Source: Liolophura sinensis (lineage: Eukaryota > Mollusca > Polyplacophora > Chitonida > Chitonidae). Taken from it: DNA of 64,000 nt. The position numbers were made by a program, and so were the translations under genes. The notes under the pieces are model-generated. The model did no database searches and was not told where the DNA came from. It worked only from the letters and a program-made list of their open reading frames with translations. The DNA lies in assembly GCF_032854445.1 (NCBI RefSeq), contig NC_088304.1, forward strand, positions 1,364,001 to 1,428,000. The letters are read 5' to 3'. Numbering within the stretch: the first letter of the stretch is position 1; every line of letters starts with the position of its first letter. Shown here piece by piece: positions 34,901 to 47,400 of this stretch.

Positions 34901-36782
34901 GAGCGCACGACTGATATCAGTGGGTTTCGCAAAGGCCTATAAGACATTATGAAACGTTACACTCGTTTTGTTAATATACGTTTATAATGATTTTATCATG
35001 ATGCTAATTTAAGTTTATATACTTCCTTATCTTAAGAATTCACTGTACTTTTACTTCCACGCAGCTTCAGTGTTGCCTTACTAGTAAAAGATGAAACAGT
35101 CAATGAGGTATTTACCCATACTGCTTCAAAAAATCCAAAGTTCGGTCTGAACTCGGCAAAGATCTTTTGCCAATCGTCACTTCCGGTACATGTCGCGGAA
35201 CGGAATTTCCACCAATGGCATTCACTTGTATCACCATGGCAGCATCCCATAAATTCTGGCAATTGAATAAGCCAAACATCTCCATCCGGGTCGTCCAGCC
35301 TGATTTAAAAAAAGAGAAAAATGAATGTGATGTATATGTATAAATTTTAACTGAAGACATGGCCTGTTTCACACGCCAGTGTGCATGGTAAGATGTAAAC
35401 TATCAGACTACCACATGAGCTTTTTGCTACACCTGAAAAAAATTCTGGCAGAATTTCTGTGACACATGCCTCTTAAGTTTTGATGCTTAAAAGAGAACCC
35501 CAACACCTTATTTTAATACTAAATGTTCCATAGACACAATATTTTTGCTTTGTAAGCTAATTATGTAAACTGCATTTAAAAAAACATTATTTGAGCTAGT
35601 TCCATTTTAAAAACCTAAATTGGACTAAATTGCACAATTTTGGCATTGCCCTGATCGGAATCGAACCAGGTAGCACAAAAGCATCTATGCGCAACTTAGA
35701 AGGTCCAGCTTTGGGGTTCTGCTTCAAAACAGATAGCAGAACAGAAAATTGAATCGGTATTTTCAGGCAAAAGACATAGGCTTAAAGTACCAAAACTCCC
35801 TTAATACACATATGTTCACATGCATGTCTCAGTTCGTGAAGTGTCTTTCAGATGCATTTGGCAGAACTAGTTAAGTGGCGTAGCGTTGGGGTTTTAATGA
35901 AGAGTGTGACCAAATGTATATAGGCCTACGTGTGGTCGCATGCAGAATATACAAAAGCTCGCTGAAAAAAGCCTAGTGTCGGTTTCATGAAGCTTCGTGT
36001 TACGTTGCCCTTAGCTAAGTGCACTTTATATCTCTACAACATATGTTGCCATGGTAGTTAAGGGCTTACTTAGCCAAGCGAGCTTCATGAAATCGGTCCC
36101 CATATAAAGTTAAGTTGAATTATTAGTAGTTATTGTTCGTAAATTCAGAACACAATTTGTGTCAACTCGTAAAGTGGCCATGAACTTTAGCAGAACTTAC
36201 ATGGTCACCTACACTGGCGTAAATATATAACCATTCTGGCTGGGGGGTAAATCTACTCCAGTTGGACACTTTATTTATTTATGATTTATTCATTTATTTA
36301 TTTGACTGATGTTTAACACTAAGACAAGAATTTTGGCTTGCATATACCACAGTGGTTAGGTTTATATACATGCATGGGTGGAGGGAAGTGGAGTAAACTA
36401 TTGTTCTTAATTCGCCATCACACGGTCACAAGGGCCTGACAATCGCAAGGAGCCAGCAAATGCCCCATTCATCTGTTCTCGGCGAACACAAGATACTCGC
36501 CTCTCAATCAAAAGACTTTCTTTGCTCCACTACTGACGAAATGTCAGATTTAACATTATTTAAGTTCTACATAGCAGTTCTGTTTTAAGAATATAACAAC
36601 TTCCTTACTAAATTCTTGAGCACGGCATTAAACACCAATCAACCGATCAATCAATCAATAAATACTTACTGGTCAATATCCCCATATGCCATCTTGTCTC
36701 TGTTCGGGATTTCTTCTTTCTCCCAACCGTTTAGTGCCAATATCAGGCAGACAGCAGAAACGCACACGAGTTTAGAAAACAT
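31909..36782 (-). CDS. Small secreted Cys/Trp-containing protein, five-exon model, family unknown
   Basis: Exons in gene order: 36782-36670, 35299-35116, 33708-33615, 32653-32570, 32096-31909. Phases match at all four junctions, giving 220 residues. Exon 1 encodes a signal peptide (MFSKLVCVSAVCLILALNG). Exon 2 carries VWLIQLPEFMGCCHGD, SECHWWKF, CTGSDDW and FRPNFGFFEAVW. Exon 3 has DEADWPQDMVYSQGWDED. Exon 4 is basic (YVQRKKRSETRKQKP), with an RKKR furin-like site. Exon 5 is proline-rich, then acidic (CADCSEEDLCQDADFN) and ends TEPDFEWD. The third acceptor (GCATCGGTTTGGAG) is weak; an extra upstream exon or an alternative start to exon 3 (open from about 33750) is possible. I know no matching family; a secreted ligand, hormone precursor or matrix protein are all open. 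Confidence 0.6.
32228..32346. repeat. 23-25-bp tandem repeat, five copies
   Basis: The unit is TGATCCAAGATCATCATTTA plus ATC or AAC. It lies in the last intron of the secreted-protein gene. Confidence 0.85.
33238..33398. repeat. 37-38-bp tandem repeat, four copies
   Basis: The unit is GCATGGTTGGTTAAAACTGA, TAGCATGGCGGCGCTTT. It lies in the third intron of the secreted-protein gene. Confidence 0.88.
33895..34036 (+). mobile_element. Degenerate SINE (family A) in intron
   Basis: Decayed body with GTGTGGGTTCAAACCCAGCC (B-box-like palindromic word) and tail GATATAAACATCAGTCAAAT plus (AAAT)n. Confidence 0.5.
36265..36662. mobile_element. Two opposed SINE (family A) remnants
   Basis: At 36270-36340 the minus-strand tail is visible (TTTATTTATTTGACTGATGT, TTAACACTAAGACAAGAATT). 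At 36612-36662 a plus-strand tail reads AATTCTTGAGCACGGCATTA, AACACCAATCAACC, then CAAT repeats. The second ends just beside the first exon of the secreted-protein gene. Confidence 0.5.
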
Positions 36783-37452
36783 CTTCTTTGCTGTATAAAT
36801 ACACGTTTTGATGACTCTGTAGGTTCATATAAGTCGCTAACTTCGCGGTCTGATTGAATTCTTCCCAGGAAAGCTATTCTGCCATTGTGGTTGACAGCGT
36901 AACTATGGTATGACTTGCCCTTTGTTGCGTCAATTACGGACGTTACCGAATACGACGCTTGCCACCCGTTACGTTCCGTATTACGTCGGTGACGCTCGGT
37001 TGTTTTCGTGCGTCTTTCCAACTGTGCTTGGACAAGGACGTCGACGTTTTTATACTTTCCCAATTGTTCAAAAGTGCACTTGAACTGTCAAACATCAGTA
37101 TGCCACGAGATACTGCAATCTTTTCAGTACTTTCTGGAATGCATGGGTGCATTATCTTCTAGGTTTCGTCCAAGCTCTGTCCATCTTCTATCACCTGACA
37201 TGGACATGGAAGCTAAATAATTTATTAGACTTTAAGTGCCGATTAAATAAACAGTTGGCATTGCCATGTACATACAACAGGAAAGCATACAACGAGACGT
37301 TTTCTTATTAGAACAATACCGTAATTCATTCAACTGATTAAGATTTAAAGGTCTCTTTAAGAGCTTTAAAAGTACAGGGAATCGTACAATACCAGCGGTA
37401 AACCAACGACCAAAAGTCCGGTAAGTTAAACAAACTTTCCCGCGTGTGACAT

Positions 37453-38060
37453 ATATACTCGGTCAAAAAAAAGCTACCGTACATTAAAGTTTTCAGAATT
37501 GCAGAAACGATTGAACGAATAACAAGTACTTATCCTACATTAATATTCGTTCTAAACGACGTCGGAATACGCATCCACAGAGGAAACTACGCGGTACATG
37601 AAATATACGGACCACGCGACACTTTTGCCACGTGGTAAGTATTTAACGACTTTGCATGCTTCGATTTGCCAGTTTTGTGTGTCATTGAATAGTCACACTT
37701 AAGCCATTGCAAGCGTTCACTCATTCACTCAACGACATTACGATGTCATGCTAAGTCTGAGTTAAACGAAAGTTATCAGACGGTTACTGCAGGATTAACA
37801 CAACAGGAGGTCGCAAAGCAGATGCATCGTCAAAGAAACACCATGGCCAAGCTCGCCCAACGCCAGGGAATTTTTCATCACGTAAGGATCGTTCACGCTC
37901 AGCCACGGGTGACAACGCCTGTGCAATATCGATGGATTAGTTTGACACATCTCAGAAACAGCCGCAGAAATCATTGGAATCATTCCACACCGTCGTCGCA
38001 TAAAACCACACACTGTAAGAAATCGTCCGCTAGAGATTGGGTAACTTTGATGGAACGAAG
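37453..38060 (+). pseudogene. Decayed Tc1/mariner-type transposase (N-terminal part)
   Basis: At about 37793-38050 several frames together spell the DNA-binding half of a Tc1-like transposase: LTQQEVAKQMHRQRNTMAKL, KDRSRSATG-like, RVTTPVQYRWISLTHLRN, then a decayed (H)TV+NR-like block. At least two frameshifts and in-frame stops break it. The catalytic DDE half is absent. ACTCGGTCAAAAAAAAGCTA near 37457 looks like a Tc1-type terminal repeat; no partner was found downstream. The residual family signature is convincing; function is lost. Confidence 0.68.
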
Positions 38061-38244
38061 ATGCACAGAAACCATCCACGCTGGTGGATGACGCTCTCGT
38101 CACTGACCTTGACAACCTTTATTGTGACCCTTCCTCCGTAAATGACCTTGAAAACACGTTAGTGGATAACCATGTTTGCCTGCTCATCAAAAATTGGTTG
38201 CTCTTGGACCATGAAAAAAGGAAAGAAAGGCTATAAACCCTACA

Positions 38245-38590
38245 GTCTGTCGAGTGCCCTGCAACGCTAGGAGTCTGTCAAATGCCTGGCAAAGTTAGGA
38301 GTTTGTGAAGTGCCTCGCAAAGCTAGGAGTTTGTCAAGTGCCCATCAAAACTAGGAGCCTTTCAGGTAGCTGGCGAAGCTAGGAGTCTGTCCAGTGCCCG
38401 GCAAAGCTAGGGGTCTGTCAAGTGCCTGGCAAAGCTGGGAGTCTGTCAAGTGCCTGGCAAAGCTGGGAGTCTGTCAAGTGCCCCGCAAAGCCAGGAGTTT
38501 GTCAAGTGACTGGCAAAGCTAGGAGTAAGTCAAGTGCCTGGCAAAGCTAGAAATAAGTCAAGTAGCAGGCGAAGCTTGGGCGGTTGTTTT
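38245..38590. repeat. Minisatellite, 28-bp unit, about 12 copies
   Basis: The unit is GGCAAAGCTAGGAGTCTGTC, AAGTGCCT with moderate divergence. It resembles the 28-bp unit of the array at 59.7 kb (GGCCAAGCTACGGTCTGTAC). Confidence 0.88.
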
Positions 38591-38660
38591 CGTAGTAGAC
38601 TCAAGCATGCTTGATCTGAGCTAACCAAGCAGTGCCTGCCTCCCAAATAATCCTCTTTAA

Positions 38661-39601
38661 AGTGAACATAAAGTCTGTCACTAAAGCTGAATTAATTAAT
38701 AATGTAGTATTTCAGAAATGTTCCAAAAATATTTTTAAAATTCTGCATCGCTTATCAACAAAATAAATAGCAAGCAATCGTCAGTACCTGGCCACTCACT
38801 TCGTGACGCCATTTTGCCATGTTATAGATATCTAGAGTGTCGTCACAAAAACTCTGCTCCGTTTCAAAGGGCCGATGTTTCTTTTAGTTTGGCACTCGGT
38901 CAGGCCGATGTTCGTGGACTCAAGCGTTGTGTATAGCGGTCCTGCTCGTCCTCGTCCTGCATGGATGTAAACATTAGGCCAGGCCTCAGGCGATTTACCG
39001 AGCATAGCAGCACATTCTAATTGATAACAGACCCTTTCGTTCACATTTTGGGAAGATATTTTAGTAATAAAACTGACTTTCCTGCGGAAAAATAATGCCA
39101 AGTCACAATATTTTTCTTCAAGCAATGACTCTCGAGAGGCGGCTTTCTTGCCAGCCCACCCTGACAAGTTACTGCAGGACCCTGCGCAACATGTAGACCT
39201 ACGCATTGTGACACGGGCAACCGTCCTCAGTTAACTGCTAATAAATGTGTGGACAAAAATGCACCAGTTTAACACTTAAACTAACTGCAAAATCCACTTT
39301 ATTGCATCAGTATCTGTCTATCCACTATAAGAAACCACACCGACAATCGAGAACCAATAGTTTTTTTGACGTGACAGCCAATTAACGCGTGACACTTTCA
39401 GCGCTAGTGATTGATCAAGTTCATGAGGGCTTCTACAACATGGCGACTTGCAGTGAATTGTCCGTCAGTGCCATATCCCCACCGCTGAATCTCATCTTCT
39501 CGGCTTTCAATACTTTATAGAAGTTTTTACACATTTTTCTCTGATAACTGTGTCCTATATCATTTCTCTATGCATATATAGTGGCAGACTTTATGTTCAC
39601 T
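38661..39601. mobile_element. 941-bp element with terminal inverted repeats and TTAA flanks
   Basis: The left end AGTGAACATAAAGTCTG continues TCACTA; the right end, read inverted, is AGTGAACATAAAGTCTG then CCACTA (22 of 23 bases match). TTAA lies immediately outside both ends (38657-38660 and 39602-39605), the target duplication typical of piggyBac-type transposition. An internal minus-strand open frame of 124 codons (39206-38832) has no transposase motif I recognise. Best read as a non-autonomous TTAA-specific element. Confidence 0.8.
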
Positions 39602-39652
39602 TTAACACTTTTTCAATATCAAAAGAACTCCCGGAAGCAGGCAACACAGGCA

Positions 39653-39702
39653 ACTTAGTCATGGCCCAACTTAGTCATGGCCCAACTTAGTCATGGCCCA
39701 GA
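39653..39702. repeat. 16-bp triplication
   Basis: Three copies of AACTTAGTCATGGCCC lie in tandem. Confidence 0.85.
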
Positions 39703-39943
39703 TCTTTGCCCACATACAGTACGTGTATATTTGTATTATTAAATGTTTTGAGATTTATACCCATGGTAAACTACTAACCTTATGAACAGATTAGATGATA
39801 TTCACGCAAGTCCACCTTAACTGCGCCATAAGAGCTATAAATGGTTTATTGCAACCAATGCCGCGAAAACTTTGAAGATTCCCTGTCTGATGTTTCAATT
39901 CCTAACTGTAAACAAAGACTATCAAACAATGAGTGCGGTCAGA

Positions 39944-40200
39944 ATGATTTATTTATTTCATTGGAGTTTTACACCGTACTCAAGAATATTTCACTTATAT
40001 GACGGCGGTCAGCATTATCGTAGGAGGAAACCGGGCAGAGCCCGAGGGACACCCACGACCATCCTCAGATTGTTGGCAGGCCTTCCCACGTACGACCGGA
40101 GGTGAAACCAGTCTGAACTCTGGACTAGAACTCACAGCAACTGCACTGGTAAAAAGCTGATGGGTCATTGTGCTGTGCTAGCATGATAACCGCTTGGCCA
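39944..40200 (-). mobile_element. SINE (family A), near complete
   Basis: Plus-strand order TTTATTTATTTCATTGGAGT, TTTACACCGTACTCAAGAAT, ATGACGGCGGTCAGCATTAT, ACCCACGACCATCCTCAG, then a decayed head GGTCATTGTGCTGTGCTAGC, ATGATAACCGCTTGGCCA. Confidence 0.88.
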
Positions 40201-40217
40201 GAATGAACAAGCAAGGC

Positions 40218-40378
40218 TTGTCTCTATTTATTTATTTAATTAGTGTTTTACGCTGTACCCAAGAATATTTCACTTGTGCGACGGCAGCCAGCATTATGGT
40301 GGGCAGAATCTGGGCAGAGCCCAGGGAATACCCACGACCATCCGCAGACTGCTGGCAGACCTTCCCACGTACGGGCTT
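40218..40378 (-). mobile_element. SINE (family A), truncated, adjacent to the previous copy
   Basis: TATTTATTTATTTAATTAGT, GTTTTACGCTGTACCCAAGA, GCCAGCATTATGGTGGG, ACCCACGACCATCCGCAGAC. It stops after CTTCCCACGTACGG. It inserted beside, or was duplicated with, the preceding copy. Confidence 0.85.
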
Positions 40379-41444
40379 GATTCTGGCGTTTCAGTGCACA
40401 GGTTTGTGTACTGCTTGATATAAAGGCCGACGTGTGGACATGTACCCATGAATAAGGCATCCTACCGTATTGGAGAAAATCCATCAGACATCCTGACATG
40501 GTTACATGAGAGCTTCTACAAAATTATCTGCATGTTTCTGCAACTAAAATCTTGCGTAACAGTTTCTCTGAAATTTTGTCAGGCTTGAATAAATAAGGAA
40601 ATGTCACGGTTTAAGAGATATATGAAATGTGTCAATCTTGCCAAGCTGGAAGAAACACGAAAATTTTGAAATTTTGCTAAGGTGGAGGAAATGTGAAAAT
40701 TTTTCCAAGGCTGAAGTATTAAGGAAAATCAAAGCCTAAAGATTAAGTCTATTGCTCAAGCAATTTTATAATATTTTATAGAAAAGCAAAAAATCAGTTT
40801 CATCACTTCAGTTTATTAATATTTAAAGACAAAATATGTAAATTCCTACATAATTTCATATTTGTTATCAGTAACCAGGGTGGTTTCTCAACCATTAATG
40901 AAACATTTCAGATCTGTCAGAACATATTCTGTTCAATAATTTATGTAGCCGATAAAATAAAAAAAATAACTTACAAGTGAAACAATTAGCATAAGTTCCA
41001 CTACATACAGCTAACAGCATTTCATGAAACTCTTTTATTTTGTGTTTACTGATAGCCGAAAGCGACCATAAATGTCTTGTACAATGGTATCTTCATTCTA
41101 AACACTAAAGCGGTGTGGCACATTATTAACACATGGCTTTAGAAAAAATGAATAGTTTGATGCCTTGAATGTTCTACATCAAAATGAGGTGGTGACTCAT
41201 AAAAAATTGTTTTCATATCACAGACGTGTGCTAAGATGAACACAAATGGACGGTTAAATGACTGAAGAGTGAAGAAAATTGAGAAGGTTAAGAGCATTAT
41301 CCAAAAATATAAATGAACAACTTTTAACAGCACCAACAAGAAAGAACTTGGAATGTTTTTAAAAAAAAAGATCACAAATGTATATCCTCCACAGGCATGG
41401 AGTCAGGTTTGCTAAAAGAGGACGTCCCTAAACCAACATGAGGT

Positions 41445-44400
41445 CTAGTTTTGGCCTGCCTCAACCTGAAAATACAGAAGTAGAAGAAATTTAGACAACA
41501 CTAATACAAGACTCTAATGTCTTGGTATCCACACCCCACCCACCTTCCAACAAGCGGCTTTAATTTGTTAAGATTAAGTTTCTAAGACCACTGCCTATTT
41601 TTTTCTAATTAATCTTAACATTTTGTATAAATTAACAATCATAGCTCTCAGAAATGTTAACTCTACCTCATTAATTAAATCTTACTTTATAGACTCACTT
41701 TATTGTTACAATATGATATCTTCACACAAACATTTTGGCCATATCGCATGCACTTTTATCACTATTATCTATTGTGCATATTGTTAGTACTTATCTATCA
41801 CAGTATTTATCATTACATAAAATGTTGATGGCATATGTATCCTATATATGGCACAGCTCTACACAACGGGATACTTCTCTACACAACGGGATACTTCTCT
41901 ACACAATGGGATACTTCTCTACACAACGGGATACTTCTCTACACAATGGGATACTTCTCTACACAACGGGATACTTCTCTACACAATGGGATACTTCTCC
42001 TACACAACGGGATACTTCTCTACACAACGGGATACTTCTCTACACAACGGGATACTTCTCTACACAACAGCATACTTCTCTACACAACGGCATACTTCTC
42101 CACATAACGGGATACTTCTCTACACAACGGGATACTTCTCTACACAACGGGATACTTCTCTACACAACGGGAGAGAACAAGTTCTTTTGGAGCCTTATTC
42201 CTGCCATGTTCATACCAACAATAATATCAGTATGTTTCTGTTGTAAATCTTTTTGCCTACTGATGTGAAATTGTACCCTATGATTCTGGTGAAACAAAAG
42301 ACTTCAGACTTCAAAACAAAGGAATTCAACAGAAAGTGGTCTCATTTTCCTACAAAAAACCCCCCAAAAACCACACTTTAACCTTCATAGAAGAGATTAC
42401 AAATGCTCAGATTATTTACTTTTTGAAACTCTTCAACGTATCAAGTGGGTATGGTCAGTTGCCAAATGTATACAGCATATTTTTGTCTAATCCAATGAAA
42501 AACAATTTTCCCCTTGTGTACCTATTTGTAATATGTCTACACATGTACTCTCGATACGGATCTTACTGATGACTGCCATCATGACCTCTTATAACATTCA
42601 TGGGATCGAACAAGACCTACAACACTTCACAGTAAAACTGGTAAAATACATGAAAAACTGTCCTTATTTTGTCAACTGGATAACTTTTCCCATGAAACTC
42701 AGGTCTAAGCTGGAGTAATCACTGAGTACTAATTGACTAGTTTGCACATAAATCTTGGTTATAAGGTAAGGGATGAACAACAGTGTTGGCCCAAATCACT
42801 TAGGCAGGAAACTTTATCACCTTACAAGTACTCAATAAAACTGAGGAGAGGAGAAGAGAATTAAATGGACTTTTCCTTTAGACGCTGACCCACCTGGGTA
42901 GGGGCATCCCCCCTGTGTGTGATAGTGGACTGTTCTAGCTTCTGTACCATCAGACGAGACTCGGCTAACAGACGGTGGAGTTTGCTGGTTGGGGAGACGC
43001 TCTCCTACAAACCACAATAAAGTGCACTGTTTTAGTTTTTATGTTCCATCATGATAGGCACAATGTGGAGGTGGGTGGGTGGAGAATGTCTTTGCTCCAC
43101 ACACTCCCAAAGTTTGCAGGGGAATGGTCTCCTTGATGAAATGAAAGTTACACTGACTGACAGAAGACTTTTATGTATTGTAATTAACATTCATTGTATC
43201 GGCTTTCCCCCAGGCTCTGCCCGCTTTCCTCCCACCATCATGCTGTCCATCATAAACGTGAAATAGTCTGAGTACAGCAAAAACACCACAACAATAAATT
43301 GATCATAACACCCATAATTTTAGGCTATCAAACTTCCTGTTCATCATTAAAACCTAAAGTTTTGCTGAGGTAAATGGAAGATTTTAAGACCAAATACAGA
43401 ATTATCTAAAATACCTGCTAGTCATATTAAAGATCATGATGTGACGTTTCACGGAAAACTTACTTCTCTTCCACTTGTGACAGAGATCTCCAGGTCTACA
43501 GTGTTCATAGATATCAGACTGGACTCTGCTGTTCCAGGACAGTCTGGGTCCTGCAAGAACTTCATGTACAACTCGTCAAATTTCTGCCGTTCCTCTTCCA
43601 AGCTTGTCTCTTTATCTTCAGATTCTGCGACTGCTGATGTTGCGATGCTACCAGACATTAAATCTGGCTGCGTTGACAACAAGGGATTGTGAGGAGTTGA
43701 TGTTTCTTTGTGCGCTACTGGTGACCTTGTCTCAAGGTCAAAGGCTGCTGGTGCATTTGGGGGTGATAATACTTCGTTCTGTGATGTCAACATTCCATCA
43801 CAACAGTACTCTAGTCCATCAGCATTCACCTCTGGTATTCCATCAGAGTTCACACAAGATGTCCTTGTAGAAGAAGCATTGAGCTGAAGTCCTGGATCTG
43901 ACTGGCTGTCAAACAAAGCAACAGTACAATGTCAATAGAATAAAACAAAAGAAAACAAATGACATAAACGCAATAAATATGGTTCTGCTCGTAGCCTGAA
44001 ATGTACAACCACTGCTGAAAACCTCCCAAATCTGAATTATGGCTAATTAACATAATCCAGACTGACCAATGGACATGATTGTAACATCATCATGCCATTG
44101 CTGTGTAGTTACTGCAAATGAAAGAAGCAGGGGAGTGAATACAGGCCAAAGTTTACCACGTTTATTGAGATCAGGTTTTAGGCAATGCGACTATTTATGG
44201 TCCTTGACACCAGGTACTGCTGAAAGTTTTTATTTCCCTGGAAATGCAAGGCTCGGTAGTTGACAACATGCCTCTTGTAAGCTTGTGTGAATATTAACGA
44301 AGACACACCTGCACTTCAATCAATGCAAATTTGTAACTGTTTTTTGTTGTACAGAGTATTGATTGGCTGACATGGGTAACATCATTCAGAAAACCAGGTC

Positions 44401-47400
44401 TCTGTTGACAGCATTTGGTCGGTAGATTTGAATGGTCTGTCATGGAGAGAGTAGAAATATGGTTGCAATATCAAACAAATTCTAAAATATAAATTCACTC
44501 ACTCATGCTATACTAAAATGCACAGCTAACACTACCTGTAGGCGAAAAAATCCTTATTTCTAAAATATGTCTCTTACTTTTGAGAAGAATTTTTTCATCA
44601 AATTGGTTTGTGTATTCAGGTGTGATGTGACTTACACATGACATATCTAGACTTTCTGTTTCTAAAAAAAATTGTTTTGAGCATACACAATTTACAAAAC
44701 ATTATATTCCTCTATAATGACAAAGATGTTAATTTAGCGCTTACGCTTGAACTTAAGATCAGGAAAATGGACACTGGTCTAAGTCTGTGCTAAACTTAAA
44801 GGAGAATAAAATTTAAATATCAAACAAATACCACTGAAAAGAGTATGCATTTCCTCACAGGTGCATGCCATAAAAATTTTGATATGTACCTCATGTTGAT
44901 AAATTATAAATAAATTCAGCACCAAAATCCGCTGTGGGCAACTCCATTTTGCCTAAGATCTAATCCTGAAGTCTTCTGTATTAGACGGGGAATTGCCGTC
45001 GGAAACCGCTGAAGTGCAGTTCGTACACTTCCGGTAGAACACTTCTTTCCAGAAGGTAGCAAACAGTACAGTTCGTTTTCTGCTTGACAATAGGGAAAAC
45101 AGAATGTCGGACGTAGGTTTCGAGTTTACACGAACAAGCCAGCAGTTTTAACGACTCTCATTGGCTGAGAGACAACACACTCCCAGCATAAATTACAGGG
45201 TATTAAAGATGGAGGACGCGATAAATGCGATTTATGCCAGCTTTGCCGTTATCAGGCTTTATGTCTATGGAGAGCAAAAATGGCAAAATTATGCCGCAGG
45301 CACCACCAGATAGAAAAAAATGTGCTCTTTTCAGCCTATAGTATCATTTTTTAAAAGTTTTCTTCTCCTTTAAGATTCTGCGACCTGATTTTCATACGTT
45401 ATAAAACAATGTCACGAGTTCTTTTCCATTTCACTATGATCCCTTGACTGAATTCAACATTGCAACACTTTTGACCCAGTTACAGATTAGTCTGAATTAG
45501 GTCATCCAATGAATTCTCTCAGCACATACCTTCAGACACAGTGTGTTTCTCATTCTATATGTTGCGTAATCATGTGACCTCAGCAAATCTGCCTTGAGCA
45601 ACACTCTGATTGGCCATAACAGCTTCTATGCTCTAGCACTACAATGGCAGTAACATCTTATTTGTGTTTAAACTGAACTTGAACTACTCTGTTGTTTCTA
45701 TCTGATTTGAGTGAGGTGTAACAAATGGTAACACCACCTACCTTTTGCTCAAGGTGACTTGTTGTTTTTCTATGATGTCTTGAGAAGAGTCCAGGTTAAG
45801 CTGGAGTAAAGAGAGTTCTCTCTGCTGACGGTCATACAACTGGTGGGAGAAAAATGAAGAACATCATACAACTGGTGGGAGAAAAATGAAGAACATCATA
45901 CAACTGGTGGGAGAAAAAGGAAGAACATCATACAACTGGTGGGAGAAAAAGGAACAATATCATACAACTGGTGGGAGAAAAAGGAAGAACATCATACAAC
46001 TGGTGGGAGAAAAATGAAGAATATCATACAACTGGTGGGAGAAAAATGAAGAATATACAACTGGTGGGAGAAAAAGGAAGAACATCATACAACTGGTGGG
46101 AGAAAAATGAAGAATATCATACAACTGGTGGGAGAAAAAGGAAGAACATCATACAACTGGTGGGAGAAAAATGAAGAATATCATACAACTGGTGGGAGAA
46201 AAAGGAATAACATCATACAATTGGTGGGAGAAAAATGAAGAACATCATACAACTGGTGGGAGAAAAAGGAAGAACATCATACAACTGGTGGGAGAAAAAG
46301 GAACAATATCATACAACTGGTGGGAGAAAAAGGAAGAACATCATACAACTGGTGGGAAAAAAACGAAGAATATCATACAACTGGTGGGAGAAAAAGGAAG
46401 AACATCATACAACTGGTGGGAGAAAAAGGAAGAATATCATACAACTGGTGGGAGAAAAAGGAAGAACATCATACAACTGGTGGGAGAAAAATGAAGAATA
46501 TCATACAACTGGTGGGAAAAAAATGAAGAACATCATACAACTGGTGGGAGAAAAAGGAATAACATCATACAACTGGTGGGAGAAAAAGGAACAATATCAT
46601 ACAACTGGTGGGAAGAAAGGAAGAACATCATACAACTGGTGGGAGAAAAAGGAAGAATATCATACAACTGGTGGGAGAAAAAGGAAGAACATCATACAAC
46701 TGGTGGGAGAAAAAGGAAGAACATCATACAACTGGTGGGAGAAAATGAACAAAATCATATAACTGGTGGGGGGAAAACAACAAAATCATACAACATACAA
46801 CTGGTGGGCGAACAATGAAGAATATCATACAATTGGTGGAAGAAAAATGAACAAAATCATGCAAGTGGTGGGAGAAAAATGAACAAATTCATACTAATGA
46901 TGGGAGAAAAAATGAATAAAATCATACAACTGGTGGGAGAAAAAAGGAATAAAATCATGCAAGTGGTGGGAGAAAAATGAACAAATACTAATGGTGGGAG
47001 AAAAATGAACAAAATCACACAAATGGCAGGAGAAAATGAACAAAATCATACCACTGGTGGGAGAAAAATGAATAAAATCATGCAACTGCATTAAGAAAAA
47101 TGAACAAAATTCAACCAATAGGCCCAAAAATGCTGGAGGAAAGTGGGCAGAGCTTGGAGTATAAAATCCGCAGCCTTCAGCTGATACCCAATACACCTCC
47201 TGACTGCATGCATGAAATTTATGAACACTATCACTTGCGTACCTGTCTGAGTGTGGTCAGCTCCTGTGCACTCCTCTCCTGTTTGGACTTCAGCGACTCC
47301 ATCATGTCCTTAGTTCTGCACTCTCTCTCCCCTTACAAAGAAGACATACACGGGTCAAACACATCCCTAAACTTTTGGATTTTATTTATTTTCTTGACTG

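Noticed and set aside
35636-35720. Minus-strand tRNA-like sequence with GGTTCGATTCC B box
   Set aside because: No acceptor stem pairing could be found; most likely a decayed SINE head.
38832-39206. 124-codon minus-strand open frame
   Set aside because: Lies wholly inside the TTAA-flanked element and shows no transposase or other motif; kept as part of that element only.
45971-46818. Open frames of repeated YNWWEKNEEYHTTGGRK
   Set aside because: Plus-strand readings of the 32-bp array in CCDC62 intron 9; the gene lies on the other strand and the frames follow from the unit.
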